Under the pieces are notes generated by a model. The model was not told where the DNA came from, searched no databases, and worked only from the letters and a program-made list of their open reading frames with translations. 15,063 nt of DNA from the NCBI GenBank assembly GCA_014523695.1, contig JAATVS010000575.1, positions 1-15,063 of the forward strand, in the 5' to 3' direction. Shown piece by piece: positions 7,013 through 13,137 of this stretch. A program made the translations under genes and the position numbers. The number at the start of each line of letters is the position of its first letter. Positions within the stretch are counted from its first letter, which is position 1. The DNA comes from Nitrososphaerales archaeon TH5895 (GTDB lineage: Archaea > Thermoproteota > Nitrososphaeria > Nitrososphaerales > Nitrososphaeraceae).

Positions 7013-7960
7013 GTGTCCTTAACGGTCTCAGACCTAATCATTCCCATTTTGGTATATCCGCGAAGCTTAAAACATTTCGTTTTTGACATTCAAAAGGGTG
7101 GTCCGATTCTAGCTTCCTCAGATGACGGAATCTGCTTGCTTGTAAATGATTTGATCAACAATGGAATCACCGACATCCTCCTATTCGGACTGCCTTATAA
7201 GAGGGACGAAGGTGGAACAGCGGCGGCAGACAAGTCGGGAGCAGTTCAGGTTGCCACTAGAAAGATAAAACGAGACTTTGGGTCGACCGTAAATGTCATT
7301 ACTGATGTCTGTGTATGTCAGTACAATATTTCAGGACATTGCGGGATATCAGACAATAGTTATGGCAACGTTGATAATTTCAAATCGCTTGCTCTCCTTG
7401 AAAAAATAGCAACCAGTCAAGCTGATAGTGGAGCTGATTGCGTCGCACCATCCTCTATGATGGACGGGCAAGTAGATTCAATTAGGCAGGCTCTTGATTC
7501 CTATGGGTTTGGAGCTGTGAAAATAATGTCTTACTCTGCAAAACATGCATCATCGTTGTACGGCCCGTTCAGATCGGTAGCCTTCGCCAGGAACAACTCT
7601 CAGGATCTGGCGTTTGATAAATCAGCGTATCAATTGCCCTATTCTAATAGAAGAGAAGCGATTCGAGAAATTGAGCAGGATATTAGCGAAGGTGCTAATA
7701 TGGTGATGATCAAGCCGACTTTATGGTATTTAGATTTAGTGTACGAAGTAAAGAAAATGATCGACGTGCCTTTGGTGGTTCAGGTGGTATCTGGGGAGTA
7801 TTTAATGCTTCGGAAGGGAGAGAGAGTATGTGGAGATAATCTGGGCATACTTAACGAATTGTTTGAAACGCTGATTTCAGTCAAACGTGCGGGATCTGAT
7901 AGGGCGATTACATATATCACGATGGATTTCCTAAAACATCTCGCGAAGAGCATAGCTTAA
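7013..7960 (+). CDS. hemB: Delta-aminolevulinic acid dehydratase (porphobilinogen synthase)
   Basis: Condenses two 5-aminolevulinate molecules to porphobilinogen in haem, sirohaem and cobamide synthesis. The protein (315 residues from GTG 7013) has the zinc-site cysteines in DVCVCQYNISGHCG (C100, C102, C110). Both Schiff-base lysines are present, K177 in SAKHASSLYGPFR and K234 in MVMIKPTLWYLD. The late VVSGEY segment and the C-terminal helices are also there. It is therefore the zinc-dependent type. Family members usually start 10-15 residues earlier with an arginine-rich arm. Here the frame is open upstream only to a stop at 6977, and the region (RKLKFFSR) resembles that arm, so a non-ATG start such as CTG 6995 is possible. 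No other tetrapyrrole genes are adjacent. It is divergent from the glycosyltransferase gene. Confidence 0.95.
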   Translation: MSLTVSDLIIPILVYPRSLKHFVFDIQKGGPILASSDDGICLLVNDLINNGITDILLFGLPYKRDEGGTAAADKSGAVQVATRKIKRDFGSTVNVITDVCVCQYNISGHCGISDNSYGNVDNFKSLALLEKIATSQADSGADCVAPSSMMDGQVDSIRQALDSYGFGAVKIMSYSAKHASSLYGPFRSVAFARNNSQDLAFDKSAYQLPYSNRREAIREIEQDISEGANMVMIKPTLWYLDLVYEVKKMIDVPLVVQVVSGEYLMLRKGERVCGDNLGILNELFETLISVKRAGSDRAITYITMDFLKHLAKSIA

Positions 7961-8002
7961 AATGGCGCATCCGAATCTGAAATGGATTCTTGTCTCATCA
8001 AC

Positions 8003-8008
8003 TTTTTT
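8003..8008 (+). terminator. Oligo-T terminator candidate after hemB
   Basis: A run of six T residues 43 bases after the hemB stop and about 45 bases before the tRNA TATA box. Archaeal RNA polymerase terminates at such runs without a strong hairpin. Confidence 0.35.
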
Positions 8009-8052
8009 GGGTAAAAGACAAATAAAGACAGCAGGACAAAGCAGCATCACAA

Positions 8053-8060
8053 TTATATAT
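8053..8060 (+). promoter_or_regulatory. TATA box of tRNA-Tyr
   Basis: TTATATAT is centred about 27 bases before the first base of the mature tRNA (8084), the canonical archaeal spacing, so transcription would begin at or just before the 5' end. Confidence 0.65.
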
Positions 8061-8121
8061 CATGACCTTCACGATCGGATTATCCCGCGGTAGCTCAGCC
8101 TGGTAGAGCTTTCGGCTGTAG

Positions 8122-8183
8122 ATGTCGGCAATTGTTGGTGCTGACCGCGTGAAGCAGCCTATCAGGCTAACATATTAGCAGTA
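8122..8183 (+). other. Canonical tRNA intron at position 37/38
   Basis: A 62-base intron. A good bulge-helix-bulge can be drawn: anticodon-loop CTGT (8116-8119) pairs with GCAG (8178-8181), giving a 4-bp central helix flanked by 3-base bulges AGA (8120-8122) and TAA (8182-8184). Cutting after the second base of each bulge restores the 7-base anticodon loop. Inside the intron, GTCGGCA (8124-8130) can pair with TGCTGAC and AGCCT with AGGCT, forming two stems. Confidence 0.88.
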
Positions 8184-8204
8184 ACCGAAGAGTCGCAGGC
8201 TCAA

Positions 8205-8234
8205 TCAACAATGCAGAAGTGCATTTTGGAGCAA
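8205..8234 (+). other. Non-canonical tRNA intron in the T-loop
   Basis: About 30 bases interrupt the T-loop between positions 58 and 59 (the repeated AA allows a shift of up to two bases). GCTC (8199-8202) pairs with GAGC (8229-8232) as a 4-bp central helix, followed by bulge AAT on the 5' side and AAA on the 3' side. CAA/TTG and AATGCA/TGCATT with a GAAG loop extend the intron side. Cleavage after the second bulge base restores a 7-base T-loop. The exon-side helix is imperfect, as is common for non-canonical archaeal introns. Confidence 0.82.
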
Positions 8235-8251
8235 ATCCTGCCCGCGGGATA

Positions 8252-8265
8252 CAGTTTTACATTTT
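8252..8265 (+). terminator. Oligo-T terminator candidate after tRNA-Tyr
   Basis: Two TTTT runs within 14 bases directly after the tRNA 3' end, the usual form of an archaeal tRNA gene terminator. Confidence 0.4.
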
Positions 8266-8384
8266 GGATATAGTCTGATAGCTCACATAACACATTTGGC
8301 ATTCGATAAGTACTTTGATTAGAACGGGATTGGCTCCAAGTCGTGCTTCAATTCCCAAATGTTCGATCAACATAATCCCGTCAC

Positions 8385-8708
8385 TTAAGGCAGTCTCAAG
8401 GACATTTTTTTATCCATCGCGCGAGTCCGCAGGCTTCTTAATGTCCCAGATATATCCAATACCACCGCTGGATGTTCAGAATCGATCAGCGTTATTGCAC
8501 ATAAAACCTCTCCTAGATACTCTGACCGACATCGAATCACATGTAGGTCAGGTCCAATCTTGTAGATTATTTTTAGAAGGGCCTTCTGAGTTATAACGTG
8601 ACCGAACATATCTACCATCCTATCTCTTGTGGTTGATAACAGCTCCTCTGGAGATGGATGGAATAACACTACCATGTATCTACGTTTGTGTCTTCTCTTA
8701 AGTGTCAC
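8385..8708 (-). CDS. rnp2: Ribonuclease P protein component 2 (Pop5)
   Basis: One of the archaeal RNase P proteins, which works with Rpp30 to support the catalytic RNA in 5' maturation of tRNAs. The 107-residue protein starts RRHKRRYMVV, the usual basic N-terminus and first strand of Pop5. It continues with a helix (SPEELLSTTRDRMVDMFG), then strands with IYKIGPDLHVIRCRSEY and a hydrophobic AITLID strand, the alpha/beta order of the family. The start is GTG at 8708, overlapping the Rpp30 stop by 11 bases, which implies translational coupling. It is the last gene of the S3Ae operon as seen here and converges on the tRNA-Tyr gene. The identification rests on sequence pattern and on the neighbouring Rpp30 gene. 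Confidence 0.85.
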   Translation of the reverse strand: MTLKRRHKRRYMVVLFHPSPEELLSTTRDRMVDMFGHVITQKALLKIIYKIGPDLHVIRCRSEYLGEVLCAITLIDSEHPAVVLDISGTLRSLRTRAMDKKMSLRLP

Positions 8709-9249
8709 AGATGTAACATCTCATGCCAATCTTATGGTCTAGCCAATTATTCAAACTATTCCAATATGTCTCGGGTTTAATGTCACACAATTCGAGTAGG
8801 GCGTCAAAACATCTTCCTGATACCATTTCGAATATCGATGAAGCGCCACTAGTCAGAACTAACTGATTACCATATTTCTGTGTGAAATTGTGAATTGATT
8901 TGATAAGTGCAATATTCTTTGCAAGTTTTTGACCGTTGGTCTTACGCAACCAGCTAACAGCAATCTCGATTCCTAGTTTCTTTGAAGAACTACGTTTGAG
9001 CATTTCATAAAACTGTTCATCAATAGCAGTTATCCCTACAAGATCCACGTCTTTCGAAAGCAGGTCGTGGTAATTTTCGGAAATAACCAAATACCGAAAT
9101 ATGGTAGGGGCTGAAGGTTTGCTCTTCAAAAGGTGTATGACATCTGCCTCTCCACCAATACTATCAGTGTTACCTGTACCATATTCAATACCAATACTCT
9201 TCAGCCCGAGCAGACTCTTGAACTTAAGAACAGGCTGAACAACGTGCAT
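8698..9249 (-). CDS. rnp3: Ribonuclease P protein component 3 (Rpp30)
   Basis: TIM-barrel-like partner of Pop5 in archaeal RNase P. The 183-residue protein is somewhat shorter than many relatives (about 200-240). Barrel strands can be followed: GIEYG, RYLVIS, DLVGIT, LGIEIAVSWL and the well-conserved QLVLTSGASSIFEM, after which Rpp30 proteins place a phosphate-binding-like turn and final helices. The shortfall is at the N-terminus, which lacks the usual DLH/H start motif and may have diverged. ATG at 9249 lies 14 bases after the upstream gene's stop. The order with Pop5, COG1325 and S3Ae is a known archaeal superoperon and strengthens the call. Its neighbour tRNA-Tyr would be a substrate of the complex. 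Confidence 0.87.
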   Translation of the reverse strand: MHVVQPVLKFKSLLGLKSIGIEYGTGNTDSIGGEADVIHLLKSKPSAPTIFRYLVISENYHDLLSKDVDLVGITAIDEQFYEMLKRSSSKKLGIEIAVSWLRKTNGQKLAKNIALIKSIHNFTQKYGNQLVLTSGASSIFEMVSGRCFDALLELCDIKPETYWNSLNNWLDHKIGMRCYICDT

Positions 9250-9263
9250 TCGTACGTGGAGAT

Positions 9264-9725
9264 CTAATCTTTCGAATCTAAAAGCCTCCTATATTCTCTG
9301 ATGTATTCTTGCTTAATTCTACTAAAAAATAGCTTCGGTTTGAGTTTTATCTTAACGGAATCAATATCTGAGAGCTCAATTTTGCCTTCGCAGATCTTTT
9401 GCTTATCCAGGCGGAGATGCAAATTCCCTTTTTCATCAGTGTAATTGTCCAATGAGTGGAGTAGCTTTTTTCGATCGTAAGTATCGAGGGATGTAAGAAT
9501 GTTCGTAGTCACATCCCTAGCTGGTTTTCCATCCAACCTAGCCTTAATTATATCAATATGATTTCCCCAATGACCCAGGAGGTTCGCAGACTCAAATTCA
9601 TTCTTATCGACAAAAAGAATGGATGATACTAACTTAAGTACTCGGTCTTTGTCCTCGGTGGCGTGAACCAAGAATACGATTTCTGCAGCCGCTATTTCGA
9701 AGGACCTGAATTTTTCCTTTTGCAT
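9264..9725 (-). CDS. RNA-binding protein of the COG1325 (exosome-linked) family
   Basis: A 153-residue protein of the archaeal PF01877/COG1325 type, proposed from gene context to work with the RNA exosome or RNase P. Visible family features are the opening strand and helix (FEIAAAEIVFLVHATEDKDRVLKLV), the segment ESANLLGHWGNHIDII with its GHWGN signature (about residues 48-53), and the later KGNLHLRLDKQKICEGKIEL, which matches the hairpin before the C-terminal basic helix. The tail is rich in Lys and Arg, fitting RNA binding. The start is ATG 9725, with TATATAG immediately upstream and A/T-rich TATA-like sequence further back in the 88-base gap, so a secondary promoter is possible. It sits between S3Ae and Rpp30. 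Confidence 0.82.
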   Translation of the reverse strand: MQKEKFRSFEIAAAEIVFLVHATEDKDRVLKLVSSILFVDKNEFESANLLGHWGNHIDIIKARLDGKPARDVTTNILTSLDTYDRKKLLHSLDNYTDEKGNLHLRLDKQKICEGKIELSDIDSVKIKLKPKLFFSRIKQEYIREYRRLLDSKD

Positions 9726-9813
9726 CTATATAGCAGTCTGAATATGTAGTGATACAAAAATCAAATAGTAACGTTATTTTTAACCATTAGTAAAATGCGC
9801 AACTTTCTCTTTT

Positions 9814-10458
9814 TTAGGATGGGGATCCGACTGTTGATTCCTCTGTAGCTGATGATCCGACATTTGTGGGTGATGATATCAATTTTGTCTTTTTTATGCC
9901 TATATGCCTAAGCGGGGTCAATTTCTTAACAGCTTCCAATAGGTCATTGTTTAGATTCCCCAGGGGAACTTGCTTTATGAATTCATCAACAGTAAGTTTC
10001 GGTAGGCGCTCTTGTAAGAATTGACGACAAAGGACTCTGATCTGGTGTTTCTTTTCAGTATTTATTCGTCTCTGACTGAACGCAACTAGGGATACCCTGA
10101 AGACGTATCCGTCCGCGGTTTTGTAGTCAGCTACGTAACTTACCATTGAACTTCCTCTCCTCACTAGACTCCTGAGAAATTCTTTGGCATACTCGTGTCC
10201 TTTGAAAATTGTTGATGCAGTACCGTTAACGATGTTCACTATCTGTACAAATACCTTAGTCTGGTGCTGTGTAGGGTCTTGCTTTAAAATGTCATACATT
10301 GTGTTTTCAATCACCCGCCCGCGAGCAAAATTGACATCACTGATAGGCACATAATTTATGGCGCTTCCACCTAAGGCAGCAGGTGCATTTACCATAATCC
10401 ACTGCTTGTCCTTCCACTTGTCACGAACCCTACCGCCTCTTTTGGAACTCTTGGGCAT
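9814..10458 (-). CDS. rps3ae: Small ribosomal subunit protein S3Ae (eS1)
   Basis: Structural protein of the 30S subunit found in archaea and eukaryotes, located near the mRNA exit. The 214-residue length is typical. Recognisable blocks are the basic N-terminus with RDKWKDKQWIMVNAP, then GRVIENTMYDILKQD, a strand pair ending in FKGHEYAKEFLRSLVRRGSS, YKTADGYVFRVSLVAFS, and the C-terminal VPLGNLNNDLLEAVKKLTPLRHIGIKKTK. A low-complexity Ser/Thr tail follows. ATG at 10458 has a TATA-like element about 30 bases upstream. It leads the operon that continues with COG1325, Rpp30 and Pop5, linking ribosome and tRNA maturation genes. Confidence 0.95.
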   Translation of the reverse strand: MPKSSKRGGRVRDKWKDKQWIMVNAPAALGGSAINYVPISDVNFARGRVIENTMYDILKQDPTQHQTKVFVQIVNIVNGTASTIFKGHEYAKEFLRSLVRRGSSMVSYVADYKTADGYVFRVSLVAFSQRRINTEKKHQIRVLCRQFLQERLPKLTVDEFIKQVPLGNLNNDLLEAVKKLTPLRHIGIKKTKLISSPTNVGSSATEESTVGSPS

Positions 10459-10482
10459 ATAAGCTGATCATTTTCATGTCCA

Positions 10483-10493
10483 GAATATAAGTT
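10483..10493 (-). promoter_or_regulatory. Putative TATA box of the S3Ae operon
   Basis: AACTTATATTC on the minus strand is centred about 30 bases before the S3Ae ATG at 10458. Confidence 0.5.
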
Positions 10494-11095
10494 GTAGGAT
10501 AACTTGAATCATTACCTGAGGAATCCAGACCTGAATGCTTCTCTCTAGTCCATGAATCCATCTGGAATGTTCGCCGATCATAAACTAAATTTAATGGAAA
10601 TCTCTTCTAGACTACTAGGATATTATTGATTATTGCCCATACCAATGCGTAACTATACGCGTACTGTATGGCTTTAGAAAGCATCAAGAATAGTGTCTTT
10701 CAAGAAGAGGTTACTTGACATTCACTTCAGAAGATTGTTCGAAGGCCTTTCTGTCATTAAGGAAGAGGGTAACTCGTTGCATTTTGCTCTAACCATTGAT
10801 ATGCGGCCTCAATAATAGGCTCCTCCTTATAGGAGTATCATGAACTCATTAATCTGAAGTTGTCATATCATCCAAGACTGGAAAGCCACATCACAACATA
10901 TCTGCAAATAGGTTTCCTAACCTGCCAAGGCAGTCAAGGTCAAGCAACAGAAAAACATTATTTTCTTAGAATTAAAGTACCAGGAATAAGTTTTCTTCCG
11001 TTACCTGACTAAGAGATTTCCTTCTGCATTTCGTTCGATCATATTGCGTTATGCTATACTTTAAAGTAGGTTAAACCCGCTTACATCGGTTGTTT
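10494..11095. other. Gene-poor stretch upstream of the S3Ae operon
   Basis: About 600 bases without a firm gene. A plus-strand frame from GTG 10693 to TAA 10815 encodes 40 residues with a coding-like look (FKKRLLDIHFRRLFEG...). Part of the same DNA on the minus strand gives EEPIIEAAYQWLEQNA, so either may be a relic. Small dyads are present: CTGCC-AA-GGCAG (10922-10933) and the perfect palindrome TACTTTAAAGTA (11057-11068). Neither can be tied to a function. Confidence 0.45.
10693..10815 (+). CDS. Possible 40-residue small ORF or gene remnant
   Basis: A 40-codon frame with GTG start and TAA stop. The product is a basic-hydrophobic helix (SFKKRLLDIHFRRLFEGLSV) followed by a strand-like segment (NSLHFALTIDM). 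The in-frame region upstream ends at a stop about eight codons earlier, so it is not part of a long gene in this assembly. No clear TATA box or ribosome site decides for it, and a competing minus-strand coding signal overlaps it. It may be a true small gene, a decayed fragment or chance. Confidence 0.2.
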   Translation: MSFKKRLLDIHFRRLFEGLSVIKEEGNSLHFALTIDMRPQ

Positions 11096-11281
11096 TTACA
11101 GTTCATCTAATAGGCCTTCTGAGGCATGACCCACCAAACTTACACACTTACAATCCATGCTTCGACATCTTATCCTCTCTTCCCCGTCCTTTGTGGAATA
11201 ATGAATATCCATTGGGTGCTTGCAAGTTGGACAAGGATTCTTGTTATCCCCTCGGTCTTCATTCTCGATAGCGGCAGTCAT
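11096..11281 (-). CDS. Small zinc-ribbon protein
   Basis: A 61-residue acidic protein with one zinc-ribbon: CPTCKHPMDIHYS, then CRSMDCKC, giving a CxxC pair at residues 17/20 and cysteines at 39, 44 and 46. The core resembles ribbons of transcription or translation accessory proteins, but no family is named. ATG at 11281 is chosen because its AUGA overlaps the stop of the cysteine-rich ORF 11278-11382, suggesting coupled translation. The alternative ATG at 11365 would add 28 residues lacking any motif, but a TATA-like TTTGATATATTT (11383-11394) sits at leaderless distance from it, so that longer form cannot be excluded. It is convergent to nothing close by and ends in a gene-poor stretch. Confidence 0.6.
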   Translation of the reverse strand: MTAAIENEDRGDNKNPCPTCKHPMDIHYSTKDGEERIRCRSMDCKCVSLVGHASEGLLDEL

Positions 11282-11382
11282 GAGTCGAAGACTCCTTCGG
11301 GAACAATTTGACCTTTCAACTTGCAATAACAAGAAGAAAGATAGCACGGTCGGTTTCTGCCGCATCGTTTACAGATAGCCAT
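11278..11382 (-). CDS. Cysteine-rich 34-residue miniprotein
   Basis: A short frame from ATG 11382 to TGA 11278 encoding 34 residues with five cysteines in the first 20: MAICKRCGRNRPCYLSSC, then CxC, then a plain tail (KLKGQIVPEGVFDS). The C4-x2-C7, C13, C18-x-C20 spacing suggests a zinc-binding knuckle. Its stop overlaps the start of the zinc-ribbon gene in an ATGA arrangement, the typical sign of coupled neighbours. It lies in a different frame from the possible long form of that gene, so only one of the two readings of 11282-11365 is likely correct; the cysteine spacing favours this one. The TATA-like element is too close to the ATG to give a leaderless start, which argues against it. Confidence 0.45.
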   Translation of the reverse strand: MAICKRCGRNRPCYLSSCYCKLKGQIVPEGVFDS

Positions 11383-11520
11383 TTTGATATATTTCCGAGC
11401 GTGGAACTAACTAAAAAAGGCTAGTATCAAATACGACAAAGCAGCAACAAAGTCAAAAGTTACGTGGACGAATATCTACCATTTGAACATAACGTCTGTC
11501 ATATGGGATTAAACAGAATA

Positions 11521-11748
11521 TTAAGAAAGGCATGGGATGACGCCATTGAGTTCGAAGACTGTTTCCTTGGTATCGAATAAATGTCCAAATTTCCTAATAA
11601 ATAAGCGCTTCATTCTTTTGATAAGTTCTATGTCCAGTTCTATTCGAGGGTCAGTAACAAAACATATTTGCGCCGCTTTTAATGAGTCGTCTCTTACGCA
11701 CAGCCATGCGATCCTTTTCGATATACCTCGCACTGCCGACCCTAGCAT
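11521..11748 (-). CDS. Small hypothetical protein, possibly a frameshifted gene's 3' part
   Basis: A 75-residue frame with a coding-like composition: ISKRIAWLCVRDDSLKAAQI, then TDPRIELDIELIKRMKRLFIRKFG and a short hydrophobic end. I do not recognise it. Directly upstream on the same strand, another frame (GTG 11857 to TAG 11774) reads SWPVVGDPEGIILH before its stop, and the present frame then continues YFTSFSLLVNIT before the ATG. Joined by one frameshift near 11775-11785 they would form one protein of about 110-115 residues. It may therefore be a pseudogene, or the assembly may contain an indel. As it stands, the ATG at 11748 has no clear promoter. Confidence 0.35.
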   Translation of the reverse strand: MLGSAVRGISKRIAWLCVRDDSLKAAQICFVTDPRIELDIELIKRMKRLFIRKFGHLFDTKETVFELNGVIPCLS

Positions 11749-11882
11749 TGTGATATTAACTAGGAGGGAAAAACTAGTGAAGTATTATTCCTTCTGGATC
11801 ACCTACAACGGGCCAACTATATCTTGACAAACGAAAGTACACTTCGATCGAACTCACAATTCTTCTCCATTTACAACATATC

Positions 11883-12602
11883 TTACCAGGGCCTGAAATT
11901 AGATAAACGGCTTAATACAAATATCAACACGGGAGTAATAATTATTCCATAGGAAATTAGGATTGCTCGGAAATTAAGTCTATATATTATGTGAAGAATC
12001 ACAATCGTAATGGGAATTATATAGGTAGCTATCCAAAGTGAAATGGAATAGCTAATACTGTCGGAAGGGATATTTGTAAATATGATAATAACACTAATAC
12101 ATCCAAGCCAGACATGGCAAGTATAGTGAACACAACAAAGATCCAATAGTCATCCTTTCTTGTTGAAGAATAGCTATAAGCAGCTAAATTATAAGCTTGA
12201 TGATATCCGAACCCCCTTGCTAGAACGGACATTAGTAGATAACTCTGCTTGCTCCTCAGTGGGAGGTTGCATTAGCGTTACTGTTACTACTTTATGGGAA
12301 CGTGGAGGAAAATTGTCGATCTCATAGAGGGCATTTCCTATCTGTGCAGATTTATTGTCCACCGCATGGTTCCCTAAAAACGGCCAGGATGTAAAATTCA
12401 AAACCTTTGCATTCTCCGCATTCACTGAAACTATCACTTTTTCGCCCGCTATCGTTCCTACATTTCGTATAGCTATTTCAAACTTCTGTACGTGCTCCTC
12501 CCTCACAGCTACAAATACATCATAGGCCTTGTTCCTCATCTCACGACATACTTTTTGGTTAGTGCCTGAACTGCATCTTTCAGAAGTCCTTTTGCCACCC
12601 AT
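11883..12602 (-). pseudogene. Frameshifted gene for an Ig-like/membrane protein
   Basis: Coding signal passes through several frames on the minus strand. From 12602 to about 12235 one frame gives a beta-rich, Ig-like stretch (KFEIAIRNVGTIAGEKVIVSV, SWPFLGNHAVDN, PPRSHKVVTVTLMQPPTEE). From about 12232 another frame continues with a hydrophobic helix (DDYWIFVVFTILAMSGLDVLVLL). From about 12080 to 11883 the first frame resumes with two or three further hydrophobic helices (SLWIATYIIPITIVILHIIY, ILISYGIIITPVLIFVLS). Read together this would be an extracytoplasmic beta domain followed by a membrane region. Each frame change follows or precedes stops, so at least two indels are needed. A short helical signal VAKGLLKDAVQALTKKY in a third frame at about 12599-12540 hints at a further shift toward the gene upstream. 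Confidence 0.5.
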
Positions 12603-12840
12603 GGATCCTACGGCAACTCTGTAAACCGATTGGGGTTAACCTAACGATATTTCCTCCCCACGCCGTCTCTATCTCCTCATGTATATTAGCCAGCCCTACA
12701 ATACACCTTCTAAAATACTCACTATTTTCCCATGATGGAAAGCGTTCAATTCGAAGATCTTCGATCCTACAGTCTGTGGATTCTCGGTTCTTGGCTTTAT
12801 CCCTGTGTCTTTCACATAGATACTTTACAGGATCGCTCAT
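12580..12840 (-). CDS. Hypothetical protein, perhaps the 5' part of the decayed gene
   Basis: An 86-residue frame with ATG 12840. Charged N-terminus (YLCERHRDKAKNRESTDC), then a stretch of good coding appearance (IEDLRIERFPSWENSEYFRR and GLANIHEEIETAWGGNIVRL), then an odd arginine-rich end (CRRIHGWQKDF) that may be out-of-frame tail. The end overlaps the next minus-strand frame by 23 bases. The start codon overlaps, as ATGA, the stop of a short frame reading RRLMMKMIGQGTAKKIW (about 12906-12839), possibly the tail of another vanished gene. No family recognised. It may be a separate small gene or the front of the frameshifted membrane-protein gene that follows. Confidence 0.35.
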   Translation of the reverse strand: MSDPVKYLCERHRDKAKNRESTDCRIEDLRIERFPSWENSEYFRRCIVGLANIHEEIETAWGGNIVRLTPIGLQSCRRIHGWQKDF

Positions 12841-13137
12841 TCAGATCTGATCCATATCTTTTTGGCCGTTCCTTGTCCAATCATTTTCATCATCAATCGG
12901 CGTATGGCTAGTTAGTGCTAAATTAGGGACTTATATTATGGTTAGCTATCTAACAGCAAGCGAGGCTCAGTTAATGCCCAAACTATAAGGACCTACTAAT
13001 TAGCCGTGCCTTACATTAACTCGGTTCAAAAACTAAGAGGCATACGCATCAGATCTTAAATTAGAGCATCGTCTTTTCAGTTATAGGGATAAAGAACACT
13101 ACACACAAAGATAGGCAGCCTCTTGCTGGTTTATTGG
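12841..13137. other. Spacer with no clear gene
   Basis: 297 bases, rich in stops in all frames, apart from a roughly 20-codon minus-strand fragment (RRLMMKMIGQGTAKKIW) ending at 12839 that could be a gene remnant. I see no RNA gene or repeat. Confidence 0.4.

Larger units (their letters stand above)
8084..8249 (+). tRNA. tRNA-Tyr (GTA) with two introns
   Basis: All four arms can be drawn. The acceptor is CCCGCGG (8084-8090) with CCGCGGG (8242-8248), and A8249 is the discriminator. The D-stem is GCTC/GAGC (8093-8096, 8106-8109). The anticodon stem is TTCGG (8111-8115) with CCGAA (8185-8189) around loop CTGTAGA, with anticodon GTA at 8118-8120. The T-stem is GCAGG (8195-8199) with CCTGC (8237-8241). 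C1-G72 is the archaeal tyrosine identity pair. The gene is 166 bases long; removing 8122-8183 and 8205-8234 leaves a normal 74-base tRNA. CCA is not encoded. The T-loop reads CTCAAAT, so position 54 is C instead of the usual U. The only odd points are that base and the second intron. Confidence 0.93.

Noticed and set aside
8084..8249. tRNA-Tyr as an integration (att) site for a mobile element
   Set aside because: I find no second copy of the tRNA 3' end in the window and no integrase gene.
8315..8596. Plus-strand frame between tRNA-Tyr and Rpp30
   Set aside because: Antisense to Pop5, which fits the operon context.
10500..10560. Possible C/D box RNA upstream of S3Ae
   Set aside because: CTGA sequences occur, but no properly spaced C and D boxes with terminal stem could be drawn.
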